A stretch of 64,000 nucleotides of DNA from Flavobacterium restrictum (GTDB taxonomy: Bacteria > Bacteroidota > Bacteroidia > Flavobacteriales > Flavobacteriaceae): assembly GCF_007097245.1 (NCBI RefSeq), contig NZ_VJZT01000001.1:452514-516513 (forward strand), in the 5' to 3' direction. Of the stretch, positions 35,991 to 45,084 are shown piece after piece. The position numbers were made by a program, and so were the translations under genes. The notes under the pieces are model-generated. The model was given only the letters and a program-made list of their open reading frames with translations. It searched no databases and was not told the DNA's origin. Numbering within the stretch: the first letter of the stretch is position 1; the number at the start of each line of letters is the position of its first letter.

Positions 35991-36215
35991 ATGAAAACAG
36001 AAGCCGAACTCAACGAAAATATTCTAAAAATCACCACCACCATTCGGAACGAATTTCCAGAATTAATAAAATTTTTGAATGAAATGCCCGTTACCATTCC
36101 TACGGATCAATCCCCAGAAATGAACAACAAAATCTTACAAGAGTATTATGATTCCCTACTGAATTTGCTGCGGAAGTATGCTCCCAATCATCCTAGTTGT
36201 ATGAATAATTTTTGA
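35991..36215 (+). CDS. Unknown 74-residue protein
   Basis: Not recognised. Predicted helical: AELNENILKITTTIRNEFPELIKFLNEMP, then LQEYYDSLLNLLRKYA and a C-terminal NHPSCMNNF with one Cys. It has its own twin-box promoter and a terminator, so it is a real, separately controlled gene in the stress set. Confidence 0.7.
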   Translation: MKTEAELNENILKITTTIRNEFPELIKFLNEMPVTIPTDQSPEMNNKILQEYYDSLLNLLRKYAPNHPSCMNNF

Positions 36216-36250
36216 TTTTGAAAGGTTTTCAAAACTGATTTAAATAAAAA

Positions 36251-36301
36251 AATCTGCTGCATCCGGTGATATTTTTCACCCAGATTTAGCAGATTCTTTT
36301 T
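36251..36301. terminator. Convergent terminator between 74-residue protein and Usp
   Basis: Outer stem AATCTGCT (36251-36258) with AGCAGATT (36288-36295), inner stem GGTGA/TCACC (36265-36269 with 36276-36280), T run after and A run before, so usable in both directions. Confidence 0.75.
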
Positions 36302-36341
36302 TGAAGTTTATCTAAAAAAAGAACACTTTTTGCAGCTCTTT

Positions 36342-37175
36342 TTAATTTTCATGCAAAGCCAAAATTGGAATTTCAGAAAAATTAGATAATTTCCGAGTCA
36401 AACTAGGATGGAACAATTCGACAAAAAAGTTTCTTTTGTAGGTTACCATTGCCAGAATATCGATGCTTTTGTGAGAGACAAAATCTAAAATAGTGCCCTG
36501 AACATCATCCGATGGCAATACCGAAAAATGAATGGGTTCGTGTTCAAACTCTTTTTCCCAAGCTTTAATTGTATCGGCTAACACGTCCGAATTACTGGTT
36601 TTAACATACAAACAACGTACTTCGGCTTTGGTTTTTTTGGCAATTTCCAGTATTCGTTTTAGTGCGTTTTTATCTTTTTCTCGGTAACGAGTGGTAAAAC
36701 CTATTGTTTCTATTTTTTTGAATTTTGCGGCAAGCGGCACACTCAAAACGGGAACCGTAACAGCGGACAATACCGCGCCAGTATTAGAACCAATAAAAAA
36801 AGATTCCCATCCAGTTGCGCCCGAAGTTCCCATGACTACAAAATCTATCGCCTCTTCTTCAATGGCTTTTTTGATGGTATACACTAAATCGCCATCCATT
36901 AAACGGTGCGTAAATTTTATATCACCCAAATCATTTGCGACCGCTAGAGCCCGAAGTTTTGGAACTTCCTCTTTGAACAAATCAAATTGAGCGAGTTGCA
37001 TCGATTCGAAAATCATATAATAATTATCCGGCGTAAACTGATTGTCAACTATAGGCAGTTCAAACGTATGCAAAAGCACCAATTCGCCTTGAACCACCTT
37101 GGCCAGTTGGAGTGCGTGCACAAAAGCGTTGTTGGCCACGTCAGAAAAATCAGTAGGAAAGAGTATTTTTTTCAT
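36342..37175 (-). CDS. Universal stress protein, two Usp domains
   Basis: A 277-residue tandem UspA protein. Domain 1 (about 1-150) starts KKILFPTDFSDVANNAF and holds the ATP-type motif VVMGTSGATGWESFFIGSNTGAVL. Domain 2 (about 155-277) lacks a clear glycine motif, so only the first domain is likely to bind nucleotide. It is divergent from mnmE with a 16-base palindrome between them. Confidence 0.9.
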   Translation of the reverse strand: MKKILFPTDFSDVANNAFVHALQLAKVVQGELVLLHTFELPIVDNQFTPDNYYMIFESMQLAQFDLFKEEVPKLRALAVANDLGDIKFTHRLMDGDLVYTIKKAIEEEAIDFVVMGTSGATGWESFFIGSNTGAVLSAVTVPVLSVPLAAKFKKIETIGFTTRYREKDKNALKRILEIAKKTKAEVRCLYVKTSNSDVLADTIKAWEKEFEHEPIHFSVLPSDDVQGTILDFVSHKSIDILAMVTYKRNFFVELFHPSLTRKLSNFSEIPILALHEN

Positions 37176-37240
37176 GATAAAAATGTTTAGGGTACTCCCC
37201 TATTTATCCTATAAAGTTACGCAAACTTCCTGCTAAAATA

Positions 37241-37256
37241 ACTGATAATTATCAGT
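37241..37256. promoter_or_regulatory. 16-bp perfect palindrome between usp and mnmE
   Basis: ACTGATAATTATCAGT reads the same on both strands. It lies 66 bases upstream of the Usp start, in a place suited to an operator. The binding protein is unknown. Confidence 0.5.
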
Positions 37257-37366
37257 TTGGCAGTTATTTAACGTTCCCTTAATTTATAAAAATAAGCCCC
37301 AATAAAAATAGTAAACTCGGAAAAATGAACCGCCTATTTTACTTACTTTTGCCTAAAATTTTGAGC

Positions 37367-38755
37367 ATGATTCCACACGATTCCATAGTAGCACTGGCAA
37401 CTCCATCTGGTGCAGGCGCAATAGCCATAATCCGAATTTCTGGTAACGAGGCCATTACTATTGGCAATTCGGTTTTTAAATCCATCAAAAACAAAGAACT
37501 CACGCAACAAAAAACGCACACCTTGCATTTAGGGCATATTATGGACGGTACTAAAACGCTCGACGAGGTTTTGGTTTCCATTTTCAAAGGGCCTAATTCC
37601 TACACGGGCGAAAATACCATCGAGATTTCCTGCCACGGATCAACTTATATACAGCAACAAATTATTCAGTTATTACTACGTAAAGGCTGTCGTATGGCGG
37701 ATCCAGGCGAATTTACCTTACGCGCGTTCCTGAACGGAAAACTCGATTTGAGCCAAGCCGAAGCCGTAGCCGATTTAATTTCATCAGACAATGAAGCTTC
37801 ACACCAAATTGCGATGCAGCAAATGCGAGGCGGTTTCTCGAACGAAATCGCTAAACTACGGGAAGAATTATTGAATTTTGCGTCACTTATCGAACTCGAA
37901 TTGGACTTTGCCGAGGAAGATGTGGAGTTTGCGGATAGAACCCAATTTCAGGAGTTGTTGAACCGAATCGAGTTTGTCTTGAAACGATTAATTGACTCAT
38001 TTTCGGTTGGAAACGTCATCAAAAACGGCATTCCTATAGCCATTGTGGGCGAACCCAATGTAGGGAAATCGACTTTGCTAAACGCTTTGCTGAACGAAGA
38101 ACGCGCCATAGTATCCGAAATTGCGGGCACCACTCGGGACACAATTGAGGATGAATTGGTAATTGGCGGCATTGGTTTCCGATTCATAGATACAGCCGGA
38201 ATTCGAGAAACACAAGATGTGGTAGAAAGCATAGGAATACGAAAAACGTTCGAAAAAATAGAGCAAGCGCAAGTGATTGTTTATTTGTTTGACAGTGCAA
38301 AATTTAAAGTTTCGAGTTCCGATTTTATTATAGAAATCGAAAAAATAAAGAACCAGTTTCCCCTAAAACCGTTGGTAATTATTGGCAATAAAATGGATGT
38401 TTTAACCGAAACTGACATCCATACTCTAAAGGCTACAATTCCAAATATCCTGCTTATTTCTGCCAAAAGCAAGCTAGGCATCGATGAACTTCAAAACACC
38501 TTACTCTCCTTTGTCAATACAGGTGCTTTGCGAAATAACGAAACAATAGTCACTAATACAAGGCACTACGATTCCTTACTAAAAGCTTTGGACGAAATAC
38601 AAAAAGTAAAATTTGGAATCGAAACCAATTTATCCAGCGACTTAATGGCACTCGACATCAAGGAAGCCTTGTACCAGTTTGGAATGATTACTGGCCAAGT
38701 TACGAATGACGAATTGTTAGGAAATATTTTTGCTAATTTTTGTATTGGAAAGTAA
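37367..38755 (+). CDS. mnmE: tRNA modification GTPase MnmE
   Basis: A 462-residue GTPase. An N-terminal folate-binding domain (IVALATPSGAGAIAIIRISG) and a helical domain flank the G domain with GEPNVGKST, DTAGIRET and NKMD. The C-terminal FCIGK holds the conserved Cys. With MnmG it modifies the wobble uridine of several tRNAs. ATG at 37367 was chosen because homologues start at this point, and because a -7-like TACTTTTG (37344-37351) lies between the two possible starts. Confidence 0.95.
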   Translation: MIPHDSIVALATPSGAGAIAIIRISGNEAITIGNSVFKSIKNKELTQQKTHTLHLGHIMDGTKTLDEVLVSIFKGPNSYTGENTIEISCHGSTYIQQQIIQLLLRKGCRMADPGEFTLRAFLNGKLDLSQAEAVADLISSDNEASHQIAMQQMRGGFSNEIAKLREELLNFASLIELELDFAEEDVEFADRTQFQELLNRIEFVLKRLIDSFSVGNVIKNGIPIAIVGEPNVGKSTLLNALLNEERAIVSEIAGTTRDTIEDELVIGGIGFRFIDTAGIRETQDVVESIGIRKTFEKIEQAQVIVYLFDSAKFKVSSSDFIIEIEKIKNQFPLKPLVIIGNKMDVLTETDIHTLKATIPNILLISAKSKLGIDELQNTLLSFVNTGALRNNETIVTNTRHYDSLLKALDEIQKVKFGIETNLSSDLMALDIKEALYQFGMITGQVTNDELLGNIFANFCIGK

Positions 38756-39043
38756 TCACCGTATTTATTTTTTTGCAATAGGTTTTAAGAAAATTCCGTT
38801 TTTTATTGCGTAGAAATACATACCTATCTTTCTTACTTTTTTTGATTACCATGTCTATCCTTTTTCAATTTCAATCCTTACATTCCGTTGCTTTTTAGTA
38901 TGTTTGTAGATTATACGTTTCAACTGCTATCACAACATAATTGTAGCGTTTATTCAAATAACAATTTTGAATTACGAATGCACTGCGTTCGCAATTCAAA
39001 AAAAGTAGATTTTTTATAATACAACAGCAGCATAAGTAATTAT
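38756..39043. other. Left junction of the restriction-modification island
   Basis: 288 bases without a gene. It holds an imperfect palindrome (about 38968-39001; 14 of 16 bases pair, TTGAATTACGAATGCA with TGCGTTCGCAATTCAA). No integrase, tRNA or clear attachment repeat was found. Confidence 0.5.
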
Positions 39044-40063
39044 ATGGCAGATAAAACCAACAGTTTATCAATTTCAGAAAATGATTTATTCATTGAGTTA
39101 TCACAACTTATTGAGCAAAGCAAACAACAAGTAGCGGTTCAAGCCAATAGTGCTGTTACTATTTTGTTTTGGCAAGTTGGTAATCGCATCAATCAAGATA
39201 TACTACAAAACAAACGTGCCGAATACGGAAAACAAATTGTGCCGACAGTGTCGGCACAATTGGAAAACAAATACGGTAGAAATTTTGAAGTAAAAAATCT
39301 CCGTCGAATGATGCAATTTGCTGAACAGTTTACAGATTTTCAAATTGTCGTGACACTGTCACGACAATTGAGCTGGTCTCATTATTTAGCCATATTACCA
39401 ATAAAAACCCACGAAGCCAAAGTGTTTTATGCAAATCAAGTGGGTAATAGTTTTATGAGCGTCAGAGAATTAAGAAGACAAATTGCTTTAAAAGCTTTCG
39501 AAAGAACAAACATTGCCGATGCACAAATTATCGAATCAACGAATATTCCATTCAATACATTCAAAGATCCTTACATTTTAGATTTATTTGGTTTGCAAAA
39601 CACATTTTTAGAAAAAGATTTAGAAGAGGCAATACTATACGATTTAGAAACTTTTATACTCGAATTAGGTAAAGGTTTTACGTTTGTAGAACGTCAAAAA
39701 AGAATGATTATTGACGGCGAAGATTTTAATTTAGATTTGCTTTTCTACCACCGTAAACTAAAACGATTAGTCGCAATAGAATAAAAATTAGGTAAATTCC
39801 AAGCCAAACACAAAGGGCAAATGGAATTATACCTCAAATGGCTGGACAAATACGAAAAGCAAGAAGGAGAAAATACACCTATCGGTTTAATACTTTGTGC
39901 CGAAAGTAGCAGAGAACAAATTGAATTACTCGAAATGCACAAAGACGGAATAATGGTTGCCGAATATTGGACAGACTTACCTCCAAAAAGACAGTTTGAA
40001 GAAAAAATACATTTGCTAGTTGCCGAAGCCAAAGAAAGAATAGAAAGAAAAAAGTTGATGTGA
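39044..40063 (+). pseudogene. yhcG: YhcG (DUF1016) nuclease interrupted by in-frame stop
   Basis: The N-terminal DUF1016_N helical domain (ILFWQVGNRIN, LRRMMQFAEQF, LSWSHY) and the C-terminal PD-(D/E)xK nuclease (DGEDFNLDLLFYHR) are in one frame, broken only by TAA at 39782-39784. The family motif there reads VAIELKLG; here the Leu codon between catalytic Glu and Lys is a stop. The rest (KLGKFQAKHKGQMELYLKWLD to the end) continues without error to 40063. YhcG proteins often accompany type I restriction systems. TTA to TAA would be one base, so this is a recent loss or a read error. Confidence 0.88.
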
Positions 40064-40228
40064 AAATTCGAAAATAAGAAAATTGAAGAAAGCGAAAAAC
40101 ACGAATAATTATAAAGTAAAAATAAAAGCTTTTTACTATTGGTATAAAGCTTTAAAAATAGAAATAATTACACGTTGAAAAAGTCAATAAAGAATACTTA
40201 AATATAAAGATTTACAAAAACATAAATA

Positions 40229-41776
40229 ATGACAAGTACAATACAAAGAGCAGAATTACAAGCAAAAATATGGAAAATTGCCAATGAGGTGCGTGGCTCT
40301 GTAGATGGGTGGGATTTCAAACACTTTGTATTAGGTGCGCTTTTCTATCGCTTTATAAGTGAGAATTTCACAAAATATATTGAAGGTGGTGATGATAGTG
40401 TAAACTATGCAAACTACCCTGACAAAGACATTACTCGTGATATAAAAGATGATGCAATTAAAACAAAAGGATATTTCATATTACCAAGCCAACTTTTTAC
40501 AAACGTGGTCAATACTGCCAATACCAATCCAAACCTGAATACAGATTTAAAAGCCATTTTTGTATCCATTGAAAGTTCCGCAAATGGATATCCATCGGAA
40601 GAAGATATAAAAGGCTTATTTGCCGATTTTGACACCACCAGTATGCGACTTGGAAACACCGTTGAAAGCAAAAACAGCCGTTTAGCATCGGTTTTAAAAG
40701 GTGTTGAAGAACTAAATTTCGGTAATTTTGAAGATAACGAAATAGACCTTTTTGGCGATGCTTATGAATTTCTTATTGGCAATTATGCAGCCAATGCTGG
40801 TAAATCGGGTGGTGAGTTTTTTACTCCTGTGCACGTTTCTAAACTTATTGCGCAATTGGCAATGCACAAACAAGAAAAAGTAAACAAAATTTATGATCCT
40901 GCGGCAGGTTCTGGCTCTTTATTGCTTCAAGCAAAAAAACACTTTGATGCACATATCATTGAAGAAGGATTTTTTGGTCAAGAAATAAATCATACTACTT
41001 ATAACTTGGCTCGTATGAATATGTTTTTACACAACATCAACTACGACAAGTTTAATATAGCTTTAGGCGATACACTTCATCATCCTCACTTTATTGATGA
41101 CAAACCGTTTGATGCCATTGTTTCAAACCCACCTTATTCGGTAAAATGGGTTGGAGATGATGACCCAACACTTATAAATGATGACCGTTTTGCTCCTGCT
41201 GGAGTGCTTGCTCCTAAATCAAAAGCCGATTTTGCATTTGTACTGCACGCATTGAGTTATCTTTCCAGTAAAGGACGTGCAGCATTAGTGTGTTTTCCTG
41301 GTATTTTTTATCGCGGTGGTGCCGAACAAAAAATCAGAAAGTACCTAGTAGATAACAATTTTGTAGAAACCATCATTTCTGTAGCACCCAATTTGTTTTA
41401 TGGCACTTCTATAGCAGTAACAATTCTGGTACTTTCAAAACACAAGACAGATAATACAACGCAATTTATTGATGCCAGTGGCGAAGATTTCTTCAAGAAG
41501 GTGACCAACAACAATATGATGACTGATGCGCATATTGAAAAAATAATGGCCTTATTTGATAGTAAAGAAGATGTAGAACATGTTGCAAAATCTATTGACA
41601 ATACTAAAATTGGGGAGAACGATTATAATTTATCAGTTAGTTCTTATGTAGAAGTGAAAAACAACCGTGAGAAAACTAACATCGTTGAATTGAACGCAGC
41701 AGTTGCCAAAACAGTACTAAAAATAAATAAACTACGTGCAGACATTGATGCCATTATAAACGAAATTGAAGCATGA
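40229..41776 (+). CDS. hsdM: Type I restriction-modification DNA methyltransferase (M subunit)
   Basis: A 515-residue N6-adenine methyltransferase. It has the HsdM_N helical domain ([22 protein letters not shown]), AdoMet motif [12 protein letters not shown] and catalytic N300-PPY (SNPPYSVKW). It modifies the target chosen by HsdS and is also needed for restriction. The stop overlaps the rhuM start (ATGA). Confidence 0.95.
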   Translation: MTSTIQRAELQAKIWKIANEVRGSVDGWDFKHFVLGALFYRFISENFTKYIEGGDDSVNYANYPDKDITRDIKDDAIKTKGYFILPSQLFTNVVNTANTNPNLNTDLKAIFVSIESSANGYPSEEDIKGLFADFDTTSMRLGNTVESKNSRLASVLKGVEELNFGNFEDNEIDLFGDAYEFLIGNYAANAGKSGGEFFTPVHVSKLIAQLAMHKQEKVNKIYDPAAGSGSLLLQAKKHFDAHIIEEGFFGQEINHTTYNLARMNMFLHNINYDKFNIALGDTLHHPHFIDDKPFDAIVSNPPYSVKWVGDDDPTLINDDRFAPAGVLAPKSKADFAFVLHALSYLSSKGRAALVCFPGIFYRGGAEQKIRKYLVDNNFVETIISVAPNLFYGTSIAVTILVLSKHKTDNTTQFIDASGEDFFKKVTNNNMMTDAHIEKIMALFDSKEDVEHVAKSIDNTKIGENDYNLSVSSYVEVKNNREKTNIVELNAAVAKTVLKINKLRADIDAIINEIEA

Positions 41777-42783
41777 GCGACGAAAAAAGAGAAGTAATTA
41801 TTTACAAAGCAGCTGATGGGCTTTCTGAACTTTCGGTGCAATTAGAAAATGAAACGGTGTGGCTCACTCAAAAACAACTGGTTGAGTTATATCAAGCCGC
41901 TAAATCAACTGTAAGCGAACATATTAAAAATATTTATGAAGACGAGGAGCTTACCGCTGAAGCAACTGTTCGGAAAACCCGAACAGTTCAAACGGAAGGC
42001 AATAGAGAGGTTAGTCGCGAATTAGATTACTATAACCTAGATATGATTATTGCGCTGGGGTATCGAATCAATTCTAAAATTGCAACTCGCTTTCGTCAAT
42101 GGGCTACCCAACGTCTTAAAGAGTATATTGTTAAAGGTTTTACCATGGACGATGATCGGCTTAAAAACTTGGGTGGTGGCAACTATTGGAAAGAGTTATT
42201 AGATCGTATTCGAGACATCCGCTCTAGCGAAAAAGTAATGTACCGCCAAGTGCTGGATTTATATGCAACCGCCACAGATTATGACCCAAGAAGGGATGAA
42301 AGTTTACAGTTTTTCAAAATAGTTCAAAACAAATTGCACTATGCAGCACACGGCAACACCGCAAGCGAAGTTCTTTTTTTACGGGTAGATAGCGATAAAC
42401 CTTTTGCAGGGTTAACCAACTTTAAAGGCGACCAACCCACGCAAGCAGAGGCCATGGTTGCAAAGAATTTTTTGGAAGAAAAAGAGCTGAAAATACTGAA
42501 CAATTTAGTAGCTGCCTATTTTGATTTAGCAGAACTAAACACCATTGAAGAACGCGAAATGTGCATGCAAGATTATGTACGCGAATTGGATAACATTCTA
42601 ACCTCTACTGGTCGTAAAGTGCTAACCAACGCAGGTAGCGTTTCTTATGCTCAAGCCGAGCAAAAGGCAAAGCTGGAATACCAAAAATATAAAGTAAAAA
42701 CGCTTAGTACCGTAGAAAACGATTATTTAAAAACCATAGCTGAATTAGAAAAAACAGCAAAAAAACAAAGTCGTAAAAAATGA
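41773..42783 (+). CDS. rhuM: RhuM family protein
   Basis: A 336-residue protein of the Virulence_RhuM family. It shows a start of [42 protein letters not shown] (HTH-like), [27 protein letters not shown], and a C-terminal helical part. Biochemical function unknown; it is often found within type I RM operons and genomic islands. It overlaps both hsdM and hsdS by four bases, which shows that it is a built-in part of this operon. Confidence 0.9.
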   Translation: MSDEKREVIIYKAADGLSELSVQLENETVWLTQKQLVELYQAAKSTVSEHIKNIYEDEELTAEATVRKTRTVQTEGNREVSRELDYYNLDMIIALGYRINSKIATRFRQWATQRLKEYIVKGFTMDDDRLKNLGGGNYWKELLDRIRDIRSSEKVMYRQVLDLYATATDYDPRRDESLQFFKIVQNKLHYAAHGNTASEVLFLRVDSDKPFAGLTNFKGDQPTQAEAMVAKNFLEEKELKILNNLVAAYFDLAELNTIEEREMCMQDYVRELDNILTSTGRKVLTNAGSVSYAQAEQKAKLEYQKYKVKTLSTVENDYLKTIAELEKTAKKQSRKK

Positions 42784-43910
42784 GTTTTCTAGAAAAATTA
42801 TTAAACGGCGAAGTTGTCGAGTGGAAACCTTTAGATGAGTATGCAGATTATGAGCAGCCGACTAGGTATTTAGTAAATTCAAAAAATTATAGTGATAATT
42901 TTAAAACACCAGTTTTGACAGCTGGAAAAACGTTTATTCTTGGATATACAGATGAAACTGATGGTATTAATAAAGCATCAGAAAATCCTGTTATTATTTT
43001 TGATGATTTTACTACAGCCAATAAATGGGTTGATTTTGATTTTAAAGCGAAATCATCTGCAATGAAAATGATAATATCAAAAGACGAGTCAAAAGCATCA
43101 TTAAAATACATTTACTATTGGTTAAACACTTTACCAAGTGAATTAGTTGATGGCGACCACAAAAGACAATGGATCAGCAATTATACAAAGAAACTTATAC
43201 CAATTCCCTGCCCAGATAATCCCAAAAAATTATTAGAAATTCAACAAAAAATAGTTGCAATTCTGGATACATTTATGGAGCTTACAGCAGAGCTTACAGC
43301 AGAGCTTACAGCACGAAAAACGCAATATAGTTATTATAGAGAGAAGTTGCTAACTTTTGATGAAGGTAAAGTTGAATGGAAACGTTTAGAAGAAGTAGGA
43401 GAAATTAAACGTGGAGTGGCATTTACAAAAAAGCAGTCGGTATTTGGCAAATTTCCCGTAGTTGCTAATGCGGCTGAACCTATAAGTTTTCATAATGAAT
43501 TTAATAGAAATGGTGAATTTATTGTTGTCTCTAGATCAGGAGCAAATGCTGGACTGGTAAGTTATTGGAATGAAGAATTATTTTTAACAGATGCTTTTAG
43601 TATTCATCCAAATGGTTCAGTTTTAAATACAAAATTTGCTTTTTATTTTTTAAAAAGAAATCAAAGGGAAATTCATTTAATGAAGGAAGGAAGTGGCGTA
43701 CCGCATGTTAGAGCATCTGATTTCGAAGTTTATAAAATTCCCATCCCATCATTACAAGAACAAGAGCGCATTGTTTCCATTCTAGACAAATTTGACATTT
43801 TAACTAATTCTATCAGCGAAGGTTTGCCCAAAGAAATAGCGTTAAGAAAAAAACAATATGAGTATTACAGAGATTTGTTATTAACATTTCCAAAAGATAA
43901 TTTACAATAA
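42780..43910 (+). CDS. hsdS: Type I restriction specificity subunit
   Basis: A 376-residue S subunit with two target recognition domains (about 14-155 and 195-345). Each is followed by a conserved helix (LLEIQQKIVAILDTF; QEQERIVSILDKF). Between them lies a short repeat ELTA x3 (residues 167-178). Each TRD reads half of a bipartite site; the sequence cannot be predicted. The repeat matches the TAEL spacer of EcoR124-type enzymes. Confidence 0.93.
   Translation: MSFLEKLLNGEVVEWKPLDEYADYEQPTRYLVNSKNYSDNFKTPVLTAGKTFILGYTDETDGINKASENPVIIFDDFTTANKWVDFDFKAKSSAMKMIISKDESKASLKYIYYWLNTLPSELVDGDHKRQWISNYTKKLIPIPCPDNPKKLLEIQQKIVAILDTFMELTAELTAELTARKTQYSYYREKLLTFDEGKVEWKRLEEVGEIKRGVAFTKKQSVFGKFPVVANAAEPISFHNEFNRNGEFIVVSRSGANAGLVSYWNEELFLTDAFSIHPNGSVLNTKFAFYFLKRNQREIHLMKEGSGVPHVRASDFEVYKIPIPSLQEQERIVSILDKFDILTNSISEGLPKEIALRKKQYEYYRDLLLTFPKDNLQ
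43278..43313 (+). repeat. Three 12-bp repeats in hsdS (ELTA spacer)
   Basis: GAGCTTACAGCA is repeated three times without change. In EcoR124I and EcoR124II, two versus three TAEL units set the spacer length of the recognition site (6 versus 7 bases). Confidence 0.9.
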
Positions 43911-43918
43911 TAGAAGTT

Positions 43919-44173
43919 ATGCAAAGTGAAATTATCATTTATCAAACAGAAGACGGCACAACTAAAATCCAAACCCGTTTAGAAAACGAAACCGTTTGGC
44001 TCAATCAAGAGCAAATGGCCGAACTGTTTCAAAGAGATAGAAGCGTAATAACCAAACATATTGGTAATATTTTCAATGAAGGCGAATTAGAAGAAAAAAG
44101 CAATGTGCAAATTTTGCACATTAGTAGTTCAGACAAACCGGTCAAATTTTACAGTCTTGATGTTATCATTTAA
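43919..44173 (+). pseudogene. Truncated second RhuM gene
   Basis: 84 residues matching the first part of RhuM (SEIIIYQTEDGTTKIQTRLE, VWLNQEQMAELFQRDRSVITKHIGNIF). It ends at FYSLDVII where intact relatives, including the 41773-42783 copy ([13 protein letters not shown]), carry on. Two stop codons follow at once. It is a fragment left between hsdS and the BRO-N/Fic gene, though a short product could still be made. Confidence 0.75.
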
Positions 44174-44185
44174 TAAGGATCCATT

Positions 44186-45061
44186 ATGTCTAAGGTTTCA
44201 ATACGTTTTTTTGATGATCGCGAAGTGCGAGCCGTTTGGGACGATGAAAATTCCAAATGGCGGTTCTCGGTATTAGATATTATAGCGGTATTGCGAAACC
44301 AAGATGACTATACTAAAAACCGAAACTATTGGAAATACCTAAAAGCCAAACTTAAAAAAGAAAATAGTGAGTTGGTTAGTAGCACTACCCAACTGAAATT
44401 AGTAGCCAATGATGGCAAACGCTATTTGACCGATATGCTCGACTACGAAGGCATTATAACCTTAGGAAAAGAATTTCCCAGCAAAACTGCCAACCGATTT
44501 ATAGATTGGTTTACTTATAGCCCAGAAAGCATAGATGGCAAAAGCAAAACCAAGGCGTATGCTTTATTTGAAACCAGTTTTTCAGATAGCATCGAAGTAG
44601 GCACAGCCAAAGGCTTACAACAAATACATGCCTACATTTTTGGCGGGTTATATGATTTTGCAGGGCAAATAAGAACCAAAAACATTGCCAAAGGTGGCTA
44701 TAGATTTGAGTATGCAAACTATCTAAATAGCACTTTGCTACAAATAGACACTATGCCTGAAACCAATTTTGATGAAATTGTAGAAAAATATGTAGCGATG
44801 AACAAAGCCCATCCATTTATGGAGGGTAACGGCAGAAGTACCCGAATTTGGTTAGACTTGATATTGAAAAAGCAATTAAAAAAATGCGTAGATTGGAGCA
44901 AAATAAGCAAAACCAATTATATGAATGCAATGATAATTAGCTCGGTAGATAGTAGCGTTTTAAATTCATTACTCAAAACAGCACTTACCACCGACATTAA
45001 AAGCCGAGAAATGTATATGAAAGGAATAGATTATTCATACTATTATGAAGAAAATGAATAA
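44186..45061 (+). CDS. BRO-N / Fic domain fusion protein
   Basis: A 291-residue protein. Residues about 3-110 are a BRO-N phage-antirepressor-like domain ([46 protein letters not shown]). Residues about 120-291 are a Fic domain with [12 protein letters not shown] (His 209), the AMP-transfer motif. The C-terminal YSYYYEE keeps Ser 284 and Glu 288 of a class III inhibitory SxxxE(G/N) motif but has Glu in place of Gly/Asn. It sits inside the RM operon between hsdS and hsdR. A role in controlling or backing up the RM system is inferred, not shown. Confidence 0.8.
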   Translation: MSKVSIRFFDDREVRAVWDDENSKWRFSVLDIIAVLRNQDDYTKNRNYWKYLKAKLKKENSELVSSTTQLKLVANDGKRYLTDMLDYEGIITLGKEFPSKTANRFIDWFTYSPESIDGKSKTKAYALFETSFSDSIEVGTAKGLQQIHAYIFGGLYDFAGQIRTKNIAKGGYRFEYANYLNSTLLQIDTMPETNFDEIVEKYVAMNKAHPFMEGNGRSTRIWLDLILKKQLKKCVDWSKISKTNYMNAMIISSVDSSVLNSLLKTALTTDIKSREMYMKGIDYSYYYEENE

Positions 45062-45084
45062 ATGATTCCAAATAACAAATAAAC

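Noticed and set aside
37264..37272. TTATTTAAC upstream of mnmE as a twin-box half
   Set aside because: No partner 21 bases up or down and no -7 box at the required distance.
43919..44173. Second RhuM as an intact small antitoxin
   Set aside because: The sequence stops in the middle of the conserved LDVII/SVGYR block, so truncation is more likely; short expression cannot be excluded.
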